Shown one piece after another: positions 28,241 to 39,189 of a stretch of DNA of 64,000 nt; the stretch's first letter is position 1; every line of letters starts with the position of its first letter. The stretch comes from Ichthyosporea sp. XGB-2017a (taxonomy: Eukaryota > Opisthokonta > Ichthyosporea): NCBI GenBank assembly GCA_002811675.1, contig PDIM01000001.1, positions 60,758 through 124,757 on the forward strand, written 5' to 3'. The notes under the pieces are model-generated. The model ran no database searches and was not told where the DNA came from. It saw nothing but the letters and a program-made list of their open reading frames with translations. Both the position numbers and the translations under genes were made by a program.

Positions 28241-31200
28241 ATGTTTAGATCTGCTTTGCGCACAGCTCTGAGAGCCCAAAAGCAGGCTGCAACTGCAGCT
28301 GCTGTTAAAGAAGGTTCTATGTTTAGACCAATTACTTGCTGTTCCAGCAAGGCCTTTTATTCGTCCGGTTCGGACTTTGGTGCCAACAATTTCATGAATG
28401 GAACCACGGGACCTTATGTTGATGAAATGTACCGCTCGTGGAAGAATGATCCTAGCAGCGTTCATGCGGTAAGTAACTGTGACTGTTGTTTGAGGGGCTT
28501 TTTTTTCGTAACCAGTTCTAATTAGGAAAACTAATTTGTGTGCGTGTGCGTGATGCGTTCTTTATTCTTCTAGTCTTGGGATGCTTATTTTCGCACCGGA
28601 AGCTTTCAGCCTTCGCCCGCTCTGGGAGCGAAAGGAGCCTCAAGTGGTGATGCAATGTCTGGGGGACCCACTTCCGCGAAGGTCATTCAGGATCATTTGA
28701 ATGTCCATGCCCTTATTCGCGGATATCAGGTTCGCGGCCACAATGTGGCAAAGCTTGACCCATTAGGAATTCTTGAAGCGGATCTTGATGGTAGTATTCC
28801 CGCTGAAATTCAGTATCAAAGTTATGGTTTTACTGAGGCGGATTTAGATAGGGAGTTTAATGTAGCCATTGGAGAAGAAATGTCGACTGGCTTCATGGGT
28901 AACAAATCGACTATTACCTTGAGGGAACTTATCAAGAGATTGGAGGAGACTTATTGTGGAACCATTGGTGTTGAGTATATGCATATTCAAAACCAAAAGG
29001 AGTGCAATTGGATTAGAGAGAAGATTGAATTGGAGCAGAAATTCCAATTCAGCAAAGAGGATAAGAAGACTATTTTGGCACGCCTTATCAGGGCAGACGG
29101 GTTTGAAACCTTCTTGGCGAGCAAATGGAGCGCTGAAAAGCGCTTTGGTTTGGAAGGCTGTGAAAGTTTAATCCCAGGAATGAAGAGTCTTATTGATTTG
29201 GGTGCTGACCTTGGTGTTGAAAACGTTGTCATTGGCATGCCTCATAGAGGTCGTCTTAATGTTTTGGGCAATGTGATTAGAAAACCATTGGAGAATATTT
29301 TTGGAGAGTTCACTTCTTCCTTGGATCCCGATCAAGAAGGTTCCGGTGATGTGAAGTATCACTTGGGTCTCTCCCATGACAGAACAACTCTCAGTGGAAA
29401 GAAAATCCATATCTCTCTTGTTGCTAACCCTTCTCATTTGGAAGCTGTCAACCCAGTCGTTAATGGCAAGGTTAGAGCCGAGCAGTTTTACAAGGGAGAT
29501 GTAGAAAGAAATAAGGTGCTGCCTATTCTTCTTCACGGGGATGCCGCATTTTCTGGTCAAGGAGTTGTTTTCGAAACTTTTGGTTTGAGTGATTTGCCTA
29601 GTTACACAACAGGGGGAACAATTCACATTGTGGTAAACAACCAGATTGGTTTTACCACCGATCCACGTTTCTCTCGCTCTTCACCATACTGCTCAGACGT
29701 TGCCAAGACAGTGAATGCTCCAATTTTCCATGTCAATGGAGATGATCCTGAAGCTGTTGTGCGATGCTGCAATCTTGCTATGGAATGGAGACAGAAGTTC
29801 AAACGTGATGTTGTCGTTGACATTGTGTGCTATCGCCGTCATGGCCACAATGAAGCCGATCAGCCCTTGTTCACACAGCCAACTATGTACAAGGAGATTG
29901 CCAAGCACCTCCCCACCGCGCAGCTTTATTCAAAAAGACTAATTGAAGAAGGTAACGTGTCTAAGGATGAAGTTGATCTTGAAAAGAAGAAATATTTGGA
30001 TATTTGCGAAAATGCTTATGATAAGAGCAAAGAACTTGTGTCCAAGAACTCGGATTGGCTTGAGTCCAAATGGGAAGGCTTCTTGAGTAAGAAGCAGTTC
30101 GGAAGAATCCAAGACACCGGTGTCCCAGTTGATACGCTAAACAGCATTGGTAAAGCATTTTCCACTGTTCCCTCCGATTTCACCGTTCATAAAGTTATTG
30201 GAAAGATTTTGAAGGCGCGTGCTAAGGCCGTTGAGGCAGGTCATGGTATCGATTGGGCCACTGCTGAGGCCATGGCTTTTGGAACTCTACTCTTAGAGGG
30301 CACCCATGTTCGCCTCAGTGGACAGGATGTTGAGAGAGGAACTTTCAGTCACCGCCATCATGTTCTACATGATCAAAATAGCGAAGATGTATTCTGTCAA
30401 CTCCAAAACTTGTCTCCTAACCAAGCGGCGTATTCTGTTTCAAACAGTAATTTGTCCGAATATGCTGTGTTGGGATTTGAGCTTGGTTATAGCATGACCT
30501 CACCCAACTCCCTTGTACTTTGGGAAGCCCAGTTTGGCGATTTTGCGAACACTGCACAGTGTATTATTGACCAGTTTGTTTCTTCTGGGGAAGAAAAGTG
30601 GCTTCGTCAGAGTGGCCTCGTTATGCTTTTGCCCCATGGCTTTGAAGGAATGGGCCCTGAACACTCTAGTGCTCGTTTGGAAAGATTTTTGCAAATGGCA
30701 AATGATGCAGAAAATGAATACCCCGATATGGAGCATGCTGTGAGAAAGCAAATTCAGATGTCAAATTGGCAAGTGTTGAACTGCACAACCCCAGCTAACT
30801 ACTTCCATGCTTTGAGAAGACAGATCCATCGTGAATTCCGTAAACCGCTTATTGTTATGAGTCCCAAGTCACTTTTGAAACACCGACTTGCCGTGTCGAG
30901 TGTTGAGGAAATGAGCGAGGGTACCAGATTCAGACGCGTCATACCCGAAGAGGGCGAGCCAGCAAAGAACCCCGAAAATGTTCGCAAGCTTATTTTCTGT
31001 AGCGGAAAAGTTTATTATGACCTTTTGAAAGAAAGAGAAGATAGAGGTATTAAGGATGTTGCCATTGCTCGAGTTGAACAACTGTCTCCGTTCCCTTACG
31101 ATTTAGTGCTGAGACAATCCAAGGACTACCCCGGAGCGGAAGTTGCCTGGTGTCAAGAAGAACCCAGAAACCAAGGTGCATGGACTTACGTTAGACCTCG

Positions 31201-31342
31201 TTTTGAAACTGCGTATGAGAAAGAGGGCACTGCTCGTCCAGTTTCGTATGTTGGAAGAGATACTCTTGCCGCAACTGCTACTGGTAGCAAAGCCCAACAC
31301 ACGTTTGAACTCAAAACATTCTTGGAGAAGGCCTTTAGTTAA
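28241..31342 (+). CDS. OGDH: 2-oxoglutarate dehydrogenase E1 component, mitochondrial
   Basis: Two exons (28241-28468 and 28574-31342) join in phase 0 to 998 residues, the normal length for the family. It is the thiamine-diphosphate E1 subunit of the TCA-cycle complex that decarboxylates 2-oxoglutarate. The N-terminus MFRSALRTALRAQKQAAT is Arg/Ala/Ser-rich without acids, a typical mitochondrial presequence. LIRGYQVRGHNVAKLDPLG, GMPHRGRLNVLGNV, HGDAAFSGQGVV and RRHGHNEADQPLFTQPTMY mark substrate, ThDP and magnesium sites. The C-terminal transketolase-like part has WEAQFGDFANTAQ and LPHGFEGMGPEHSSARLERFLQ, matching E1 enzymes. The first intron lies between PSSVHA and SWDAYF, in the E2/E3-binding N-terminal region. 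Confidence 0.97.
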
Positions 31343-31442
31343 ACGTAATTTTCGTTAACCAAAGACACGGCAGTGCGCAGTGACTGTTTCCGATTCAAGG
31401 CTGAACTTTTCGACTAGAACAATAATATTATAAGCACCTCCT

Positions 31443-31829
31443 TTAATATATCATACTAATAATTGTAACAAATAAAATAATAATAACAAATTGAAAGGGA
31501 AGACGGGACTTGTACCGCATAATTGCTGAGGCAATATCCATTGTGTTGGAAACGGTGAAGTGACGAGGGGGGATAGAGAAGACTCTGTAGGCAAAAGCCC
31601 ATGTGTAATAATTGCTGACTCTGGGCTCAAACACAAAGTATCCTGGTGTACGTCGTCGTTGAGGAACTGCTACGCAGAGTACATTAATTGATGAAAATGG
31701 CCCGATTCCAAACGGAGAGCGACCCCTACCACGTGTTGCTCCTGAAACTGCAAGGGACTCTATAGTTTTAGTGTCCCTTGTGAAACTGCCACTTCCATGT
31801 GAAACTGCCCATCCACGGCCACAGGAACG
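31443..31829 (-). CDS. Unassigned open frame with a hydrophobic C-terminus (doubtful)
   Basis: The reverse strand is open for 128 codons between a TGA and the stop at 31443, but no ATG starts it. It reads naturally (for example GATRGRGRSPFGIGPFSS and RTPGYFVFEPRVSN) and ends in a hydrophobic stretch of about 19 residues that could be a tail anchor. It may be a terminal exon or a remnant of something in the repeat island. I do not recognise it. Confidence 0.25.
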   Translation of the reverse strand, partial: RSCGRGWAVSHGSGSFTRDTKTIESLAVSGATRGRGRSPFGIGPFSSINVLCVAVPQRRRTPGYFVFEPRVSNYYTWAFAYRVFSIPPRHFTVSNTMDIASAIMRYKSRLPFQFVIIILFVTIISMIY

Positions 31830-32298
31830 TCAGGCGCCATCAATCATAGCCCAAACGAAACAGCTGTCTCCGAACACCCACGCACAGCGAACCCTGACAA
31901 GGAGGTTGCTACTTGCTGATGCCAGGCCCACAGGATAGGGTCCCAAGCGGTCCCTTCAAACTATCAACGATAAGATGACTGCCTTTCTCAAGAAGAGTCA
32001 GCAGGAAAATTGCAATGACCTAAAGGTCGGCTCGCTCGCCATTTTCTTCTTTAGGGTTATAGATAGTAGCCCAAATTCCAGGAGCCAATCAGAGGACGCC
32101 CTAAGAGTGTATTTAAATTGTTGATCAGTAAGGAGGAATCGCTCGCAAGCTCGCTCGATGAGTATGTCAAACCGACCATGGATCGTATCCTTGCAAGCTC
32201 TTCCAAAAAGCTTAGAAGAGTTAGTTTGTTATTGCACCTCCCGGTACTGTGGGGTTCTTCATTGTTTGGCAACAGTATAGGCCGAAAGCCATCATGAT

Positions 32299-32441
32299 AA
32301 AAGAGATGAGAAAAGAACTGAAAGAGATTGAAGAAGAGCTGAACGGGACAAAACGGAACCTGAAAGAGGCGGGAAATGAAATGCAGTTAGGAAATCAAGA
32401 GTCGTGTTCTTTAACGCCAAATGTTACTGGGGAACCTTCAG
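32299..32441 (+). repeat. Left arm of a 143-bp foldback
   Basis: Reverse complement of 32518-32660 with only two mismatches, separated by a 76-bp loop. The arm encodes the same coiled-coil segment (ELNGTKRNLKEAGNEMQLGN) as the opposite strand of the right arm. The fold is therefore an inverted partial duplication of that reading frame. Confidence 0.95.
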
Positions 32442-32863
32442 TGGAATCTCCGGTGCAAAAACCTGATTTGACATGGGAGCAATTCGGACAGCTCGTGGAA
32501 AAGGAAATAGTTATCCCCTGAAGGTTCCCCAGTAACATTTGGCGTTAAAGAACACGACTCTTGATTTCCTAACTGCATTTCATTTCCCGCCTCTTTCAGG
32601 TTCCGTTTTGTCCCGTTCAGCTCTTTTTTAATCTCTTTCAGTTCTTTTCTCATCTCTTTTATCTCTTTTCTCATCTCTTTTATCTCTTTTTTCCCCTCTT
32701 CCATACCCTTATGCATCTCCTTCAGGAGTTTCACCAAATTATTGGGGACAATTTGCGTTTGAGAAAGATTCACACCCATCTTCACCATCTCATTGTTCAA
32801 TGACACCAGCTCTTTCCGCTCGTTCGTTTCATCATATCGATCGTCCCAAAGTTTGTTGAGCAC
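32438..32863 (-). pseudogene. Coiled-coil reading frame rearranged by inverted duplication
   Basis: Reverse-strand frame of about 141 codons with no upstream ATG. It carries Lys/Glu heptads including two tandem copies of KEIKEMR, then KELKEIKKELNGTKRN. At its 3' end it runs into the loop and opposite arm of the foldback, so its tail there is antisense DNA. The forward copy in the left arm continues instead into a different end (TWEQFGQLVEKEIVIP), probably the original tail. The parent gene is unknown and may belong to a multicopy family. A forward frame at about 32050-32292 (with SLDEYVKPTMDRILASSSKK) may be another piece. Confidence 0.4.
32518..32660 (-). repeat. Right arm of the 143-bp foldback
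   Basis: Partner of 32299-32441; see there. The two mismatches lie together in the stretch coding for the EIEEELNG/EIKKELNG difference. Confidence 0.95.
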
Positions 32864-33139
32864 TTTCTCATATGTTTATACTGTATGTCCTATCGTAATT
32901 TGGTGGCCAAGTTTTGAATCACAGGATGGAATTTATGAATTTTGCTCATCTTAGGTATACCACTAGCTAATATTTCTCATTAATAAAGTCCAACTCGCAT
33001 TTCTCCAGTCTCTCTGGGGTTTTTTTTGTTCCTTTTGCAGAACTCCAAATACTTTTCGTATTTTACCAGGCCAGGAAAAATAAGGTTTTTTGCACTCTCA
33101 AGGTAGATCTTTTTCCGGTTCAATCGAGCATGAAAATGA

Positions 33140-33691
33140 CAAGTGGCCTCAGCAGAGAATATAGTTCAAATGACTCTCCGAATAATGGGTGGTGGGAGGT
33201 ATGTTGAGGCGATGATGGCCGGTTTGCGCAGTAAGTCAACTGTATACAGGTGCTTTGTGAGGTTCTTTAAAGCTGTAGAACAATGCGAAGAGCTTAATTT
33301 GCGACTTCCACGCACACCCACCCAGTACCAGAAAGTGCGAAAAGGGTGGAAAAAAGTTGATTTGAAGGGTTCTGCTCGCAGGTATTTCAAAGGTGTGGTC
33401 AGTGCGTTAGACGGATGGGTCTGTGCTATAAAGAAACCCACTGCGAAGAGCAATTCAGTGAAAGGTAAAGGCGTCCCCGACCAAGTCAGCTATTTCAACG
33501 GGCACTACGGAGTTGATGCTTTCAATGTGCAAGCGATGTGCGATTCCAAAAAGCGATTTATGTTCGTGAGTGCAGAGTTCGCCGGTTCAGTGCATGATTC
33601 CAAGGCTTACCGGCTCGGAAAACTAAAGAAATGGGTGGACAGCCTTCCAGTAACTGGGTTATTAACTATGAAAACCCGGTACAAAAAATAA
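33140..33691 (+). pseudogene. Harbinger/PIF-like (DDE_4) transposase fragment
   Basis: A frame of about 180 codons beginning after a TGA, without an ATG, similar to the DDE_Tnp_4 domain of Harbinger/PIF transposases. The first catalytic Asp lies in VSALDGWVCAIKKP and the second in FAGSVHDSKAYR. Between them YFNGHYGVDAFNVQAMCD matches the family's YFN...INVQAVCD block. Similarity ends at VDSLP, where the family continues toward the third acidic residue. The helix-turn-helix N-terminus is also incomplete. It is thus a remnant of a plain DNA transposon. Its terminal repeats could not be placed with confidence. Confidence 0.8.
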
Positions 33692-34301
33692 CCCAGCCGG
33701 CCAAAATAACCCAGTTTTGGCTGCGAGGACGAAAATCCGAGAGCGGCCCTGAGTAGAGGAGACTAAAGTTCCTCGGTCATCAGCAGGTGACACTTGACAG
33801 GTACACAAATATGACTGTCTCATAACCCAATGCACAATTTCTATATTCCATGATGACCGCCCCTCGAGGCTTGAGGACTTTTCTTCCCGCAAGTTGACAA
33901 TTATGAATTATGATGATTTAGCGGAGGAATTCCAATTGCAGCCACCAATGGCTCGTTTTGGGTCTTTTTTTGTTTTTTCTGCTATTATTTTAATTTTTGT
34001 TTCAATTATGCAAAACTGCAGGTTGCCCAGTGCCCGCTGCAGCACCGGGTTGAGTATTAGTTGACAGTACTGCTGAACTTGAAGTGATGGAGACTCCTCT
34101 TCACACCTCGTGGTAGCCACCCAGACCCCTCCTTGTTCACACCCGGTGCTGAAGGACTATTTGGATTCAGCGATTGCGATTTACTTATTGCTTGATTCTT
34201 TTCTAACTGATTCTCTTCTAACTGATTCTTCTTCTCTATCTGCTTACTGTGTGTGCTGTGTACCATATTTTTCTTGCTGTGTACTTTGTAAGATTGGGGA
34301 T

Positions 34302-36507
34302 ATGGCTGCGTCTTGTGAAGAAACAAATAGTGAGAATGCGAGGTCTTCGTGTTCGGAGAACGCTGCCAAGCCGGATGAGCGTGCTAGCTCAGGGCTTCTT
34401 GTTGGAAGCATCTCTGATGTTTTTAGTGTCTCCAGCTTAAAGAATTTATATTCAACGAAAGAAAAGAGCTTCTCTCCGTTCTCACTATTATTTTCTGTCG
34501 TGGAGTACATTGAGTTGTTTATGATGAGAATCATGCTTGTATATCGTGGCTGGGTATTTCATCCACATGCTTGGTCTTCGAAACTCTACTTTGGAATTTT
34601 GTCGATGATGAAGTTCCGAAAGCCTGATGCAATGTATTTCCAAAGCTGTCTCCCTCGCCTGCCAGTTCCGAATCTTAAAGACACGGCTGCACGATTTCTC
34701 AAAAGTGTTCATCCTATGTTGAATAAGGAAGAGTACGCCGAGACTAAAGCAAAAGTGCGAGAATCCCTTGGTCTTAAGGGGTATATATTGCAGACGTTGC
34801 TCGTCCTCAGAGCATGGAACCCGTTTTGTGCAAACTGGGTTCAGCAGTGGTGGCTTGATTTTGCCTACTTGTATAGCCGTCAACCTCTCCCCTTTAACTC
34901 AAAGTAAGTATGAACGGTTCTAATGAGCTAAATTTGAAAGTTTTCTCATTTCAACGTTATTAATATAATCATTGTGTAGTTATTACTTTACCGACTGCAT
35001 GACTAAACCCCCCCCAGGACCTCAAGTGAAAAGAGCTGCTTATTATTTGCGACATTGTGTCGCTCAGTACTTCGGTGTTGTTCGCAAAGCTCCCCCAGTT
35101 CTTCGCGCATATCGTGCAATGGACATAATTCCGGTGTGTATGCAAGGTTACAAGGCGAACTTTGGCACTACAAGAATTCCTGGTCTTTTGAAGGATGAAC
35201 TTGTACAGTATCCAGATACCAAACATGCCGTTGTATTCAGAAAAGATGTGCCATGGAAGGTCATGCTTGTTAGTGAGAATGATGAGATTTATCCTCTTTC
35301 ATATATCGAAAGTCAGTTGCAGTACATCATTGAGAATACTGTTGAAAATGGAGACCCCGTTGGAGTTTTCACTTCTGAGAATCGAACAAGATGGGCTGAG
35401 ATCAGAAATAATCTGGAAAAGTTGTCTCAAAGAAACAGGGAAACTCTTGCGGCCATTGACGAGGCAGTTTTGTGCATCTCTTTGGAAGATTTTTCCATCC
35501 CTAATGCAATCGATAATGCTCGGGATATCCAACTACATTACATGTGGGGAGGAGGGCACAACAAATGGTTTGATAAGATAAATGCGATCTGCTTTGCTGA
35601 TGGACGCCTTGGTGGTAACATGGAGCATACTCCAGTTGACGCTTCTGTTCCGGGCCACCCCTTTGAGCATTTCATTGCAAGTGAAAAGTACGACGATTCT
35701 CCTGTTAGACCGCTTGCTGGTCCCGCCCCAATTGGAATGGGATGGGATTTGAATGCAGACTTAAAAGATGCACTGGAAATTGCTTTTAAGAAAGGCGAAG
35801 AACACGCTAGTAAATTTGACTTTCAGTTGATGTACTTTCATGAGTATGGAAAAGAGTTTATTAAGGCCCAAAAAGTTAGCCCAGATGGATTCTTACAATG
35901 TGCAATTCAGTTGGCTTACTTTAAATTAACGGGAAAGTTTGCTTTGACGTATGAATCAGCTTCGACAAGACAATTCCTCAATGGTAGAACGGAAACTATT
36001 CGTTCGTGCTCTGATGCATTATCAGAATTTGTACGAGGTATGGAAAATACAATGATAAACGATAAAGACAGGAAGCAACTATTGGTTAGAGCTTGCAAGA
36101 ATCACGTTAGACTTGCAAAGGAAGCATCAGAGGGTCTCGGAGTTGATCGACACCTAATGGGACTTCGCATTTTGAGCATGGCTACTGGCATTGAACTCCC
36201 TTTGTTTGAGTCAAGCGGCTATAACCTCCCGTTTACACTTTCTACAAGTCAGACCCCAATCAGATACGAGTTTACCGGTAAAAGAGCCCATCTTTTCCCA
36301 GAAGAGAAGCACAATGCAGGTGGTGGATTCGGGGCCGTCGCTGATGACGGATTTGGTGTGTCATACTTTTTTTACGCAAACAAACTGCATATTCACTGTT
36401 CTTCAAGAAGTGATAAGCCAACAGAGAATGTTGAGCGTATGATTGAATCTATCAAAACAAGCTTAATGGAAATGCGTAAAATGTGTATACGTGCAAATGA
36501 AGATTAA
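34302..36507 (+). CDS. Carnitine O-acyltransferase, CPT1-like
   Basis: Two exons (34302-34903 and 34980-36507) join in phase to 709 residues. CPT1 transfers long-chain acyl groups from CoA to carnitine for entry into mitochondria. Residues about 60-110 contain a hydrophobic stretch (FSVVEYIELFMMRIMLVY) and a second weaker one, where CPT1 has membrane segments. The body follows CPT1: WLDFAYLYSRQPLPFNSNYYFTD, CMQGYKANFGTTRIPG and DTKHAVVFRKDVPWKV. The catalytic His is in GGNMEHTPVDASV. The carnitine/CoA-site motif TYESASTRQFLNGRTETIRS is intact. The C-terminal end LSTSQTP...GGGFGAVADDGFGVSYFF is also typical. Outer-membrane placement is inferred from the N-terminus. Confidence 0.9.
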
Positions 36508-36648
36508 CTGGGCCTTCGACAAATGACCATCATATTGTATTTTATGGTTATGTACATTTTGAAAATTAATAAATTAGTGGCATACGTCTTTTAAGAAAAT
36601 GAGAATATAGCAGTGGTAGAACTTCGAAGAGAATGAATTCTTTTTGTT

Positions 36649-38793
36649 TTATCCCTTGCCAGATGCAGTTTTTTTAATACAATTGTTGCACACTCGCACA
36701 GACCTCGAGGAATGCCCCATCGTCACTGAGTTATCAGAGCAAGACTGACAAAAGACACCTCCACATTGCCTGCAGTGTTGCTATTTACATACACAAAAAT
36801 ACGATTAACTACTGTTCCAATTACATATAAAATATAAATACAATTTCTCTCATGATATGATACCTACTTTCCGCTTTTCTAAAGAAAATTGCTCATTGCA
36901 AATACCACATTTGTTAGCATCACTTTCATTTGAGCTTTTCGGTCCTTTCTCAGCCAATCGGCCAATCGATGTAGTACTTGACGATGAAGAAGCATTGTCC
37001 CCCATATTCAGCATTGCTTGCTTCTGAGATTCCAGTTTTTCTTCTAGCAGCTTATTTCGAGTTAAAACTCTCTTGCTTTCACTTTCCACCTTCGAAAGAG
37101 CTTCAAGTTGCTTCTGCAATTCATTAATCTTTTTAAGTGCACTTTCCAAATCTCTCTCTGCAAATGCTCTCAGCTCCTGCTCATTCTTGTATTTCTTTTC
37201 CGCTTCGGCTTTGCCTATCGATGCGCGCTTGAGTTGCCCTCTTATAAGTCCCATTTCATTGAGAATATCTTCTTCTTTACGCTCCATTTCCAAAACCTTA
37301 GCCTCTGCAAGCCTAAGCCTGGATTCCAAATTTACAACTGCCCTGTCCCGCTCACCCTCGACGGGTGCTTCTGTGTTCGTAGTCGATTCAGACGAGGATG
37401 CACCATTCACTATCAAGTTCAGATTGGCTTGCTTCACCCGCTCCAGGTCATTTTTTAAGTCAGAAATAATCTTATCCTTTGTCTCAAGATCTTTTTGAAA
37501 TCCTTCCAAGTCTTCAGTCTTAATCTTGACTACAGTTTTGGTGTTCTGAAGCTCTCGTTCAAGATCCTGCCGAAGAAGCATTTCTGTTTCGTGCTGCTTT
37601 TTCATCGCCAAGACAAGGTCCCGATGTTCGTTGGCTCGTGCCAGAGTCAACTCTCTCTCTCTTTCTAGATCTTCTTTGAGTCCCTTTACATGTCTTTCGT
37701 AGACCGACTTTTCTTGACTTCTTTCCTTCCTGTAATCTTCCATAACATGTTTTAAATCTGCGTTGGCACTAATTGCGACCTTATATATTTCTTTCAACTG
37801 CTCCAACTCTTTTTTGGCTAATGATGTCCGAGACTCTGCTTCAGCTAACTTTACATTAAGCTTGCGATTAAGTTCCTCCAAATAAGCTTTTTGGTCCCTC
37901 ATTGAATTAATGGTTGTAAGTGGGTCCGAAGATTTTCGCTCAACTAACTCTTTTCCCTTTTCTTTGTATAATGATCTGAATTTTAGATTTTCAGACATAT
38001 ACACACTCATATCAATAACATCTTGCTGTTTGTCTAGCGCTTCGCCTTTGAGGCACACATTGCAGTCAATTGTATCCAGACCTACCAATAACCCTGCAAC
38101 AACCACACCCTCTTCACAGCGCATTACTGCAAAATCTTCATACCAATCTTCTAGGAGCTTTTTTTGGCTTTGAAGAATTTTAAAGCTTTCAGATAGAGTT
38201 CTTTGCATAAAGGAAAGTCTCAACCAGGCACGGCACCTTCCTTGATTTGTGTGCAAGTTTGGCATGTTTCTAATATTTTCAAACACTCCAAGCGACCTAT
38301 CATCAATTTTCCCCAAATTTTCTACAAAGCCCCAGAAGTCCTTTGGAGCAAAGTTATCAGTCCACTCTTCACTCTTCAAAAGGCGCATAATATAACCTTG
38401 TCGCTTTAAGCCGTGCTGGAATATATTCTCCATAATGATAAAAAAATGTTGCAGTGTCTCATTGCTTTCATCTACAACATGAACAGACTCAACAGCATAT
38501 TCGATCAAGTTTTTAGTGCACAACTGAAGCATATTTAATAGATTCTTTCGTGTAATAACTCGTTTCTTTGATACTTCGCTCTCTGATGAGCAATCACTCG
38601 CCCTCCGAGGACTTTCTCTTCGCTTCTTCTGCAGTTCCCTGTCGATTTCATCCCCTGCTGCCGTTCCCAAAGTAAGCATTCCACCGGAAAGCTCGTCCGG
38701 GTTATCCATTAATATATCATCGTCCGATTGGCTGTCAAACTCTTCGGCATCCTCGAAGCCAAGCTGCTCTCGCTTAACGAAATTCATGGCCAT
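36649..38793 (-). CDS. RUFY: RUN and FYVE domain protein (RUFY family)
   Basis: Two exons (38793-36868 and 36780-36649) join to 685 residues. RUFY proteins are endosomal effectors of small GTPases (Rab4, Rab14, Arl8) that bind PI3P. After an acidic N-terminus, the RUN domain (about 85-250) shows ITRKNLLNMLQLCTKNLIE, RCRAWLRLSFMQRTL and VVVAGLLVGLDTIDCNVCLKGE, close to human RUFY1/2. Residues about 290-620 form a coiled coil. The FYVE zinc finger is split by the intron: CGICNEQFSLEKRK in exon 1, and QHCRQCGGVFCQSC and onward in exon 2, with the R(R/K)HHCR-type PI3P patch present as RKQHCRQCG. Start chosen at the first in-frame ATG. It is divergent from the phosphatase-like gene. Confidence 0.92.
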
Positions 38794-39189
38794 AACTCCC
38801 CAAATCACTTAACAAAAAAATAATCCCAACACCACAATTCACTAAAATAAAATAAAAATTAAAAATAAACACCACACCACAAACCCCATAATTTATTACA
38901 TGTACTTCTTGTTTATTCTTGTTTTTATTTTTTTTACACAACAAAATTGCGGAATTTTTGATGAACATTCGGCATTTAGCTACAGCCTACATAGCATGTA
39001 GACTGTACTAGAGAGCTGTCAGCTGAGACCTGAGAGAGTCAGCAGCTGGAGAGGCCAAAGGAATGCTACGGAACGGGGTTACGGATTTGTTTTCAACTTG
39101 TAGATTCTGAAGAGGTGATGTGACTTAGAAGTGTGAGTTGTAATTTGTATTGTGGGTGTTTTGTTAATTTGTGGCACGAAAGTTTCAGT
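38794..39189. other. Divergent promoter region between RUFY and the phosphatase-like gene
   Basis: About 400 bases, A/T-rich near the RUFY side (38815-38945). No distinct regulatory motif was recognised. Confidence 0.5.

Larger units (their letters stand above)
31343..34301. other. Gene-poor repeat island between OGDH and the CPT1-like gene
   Basis: Nearly 3 kb without an intact gene. It includes an open frame with a hydrophobic end (31829-31443, reverse), a forward frame near 32050-32292, a foldback with 143-bp arms, a coiled-coil frame and a Harbinger-like transposase fragment, each listed separately. Bases 33650-33730 carry several AACCCAG/CTGGGTT copies in both orientations. Confidence 0.7.
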
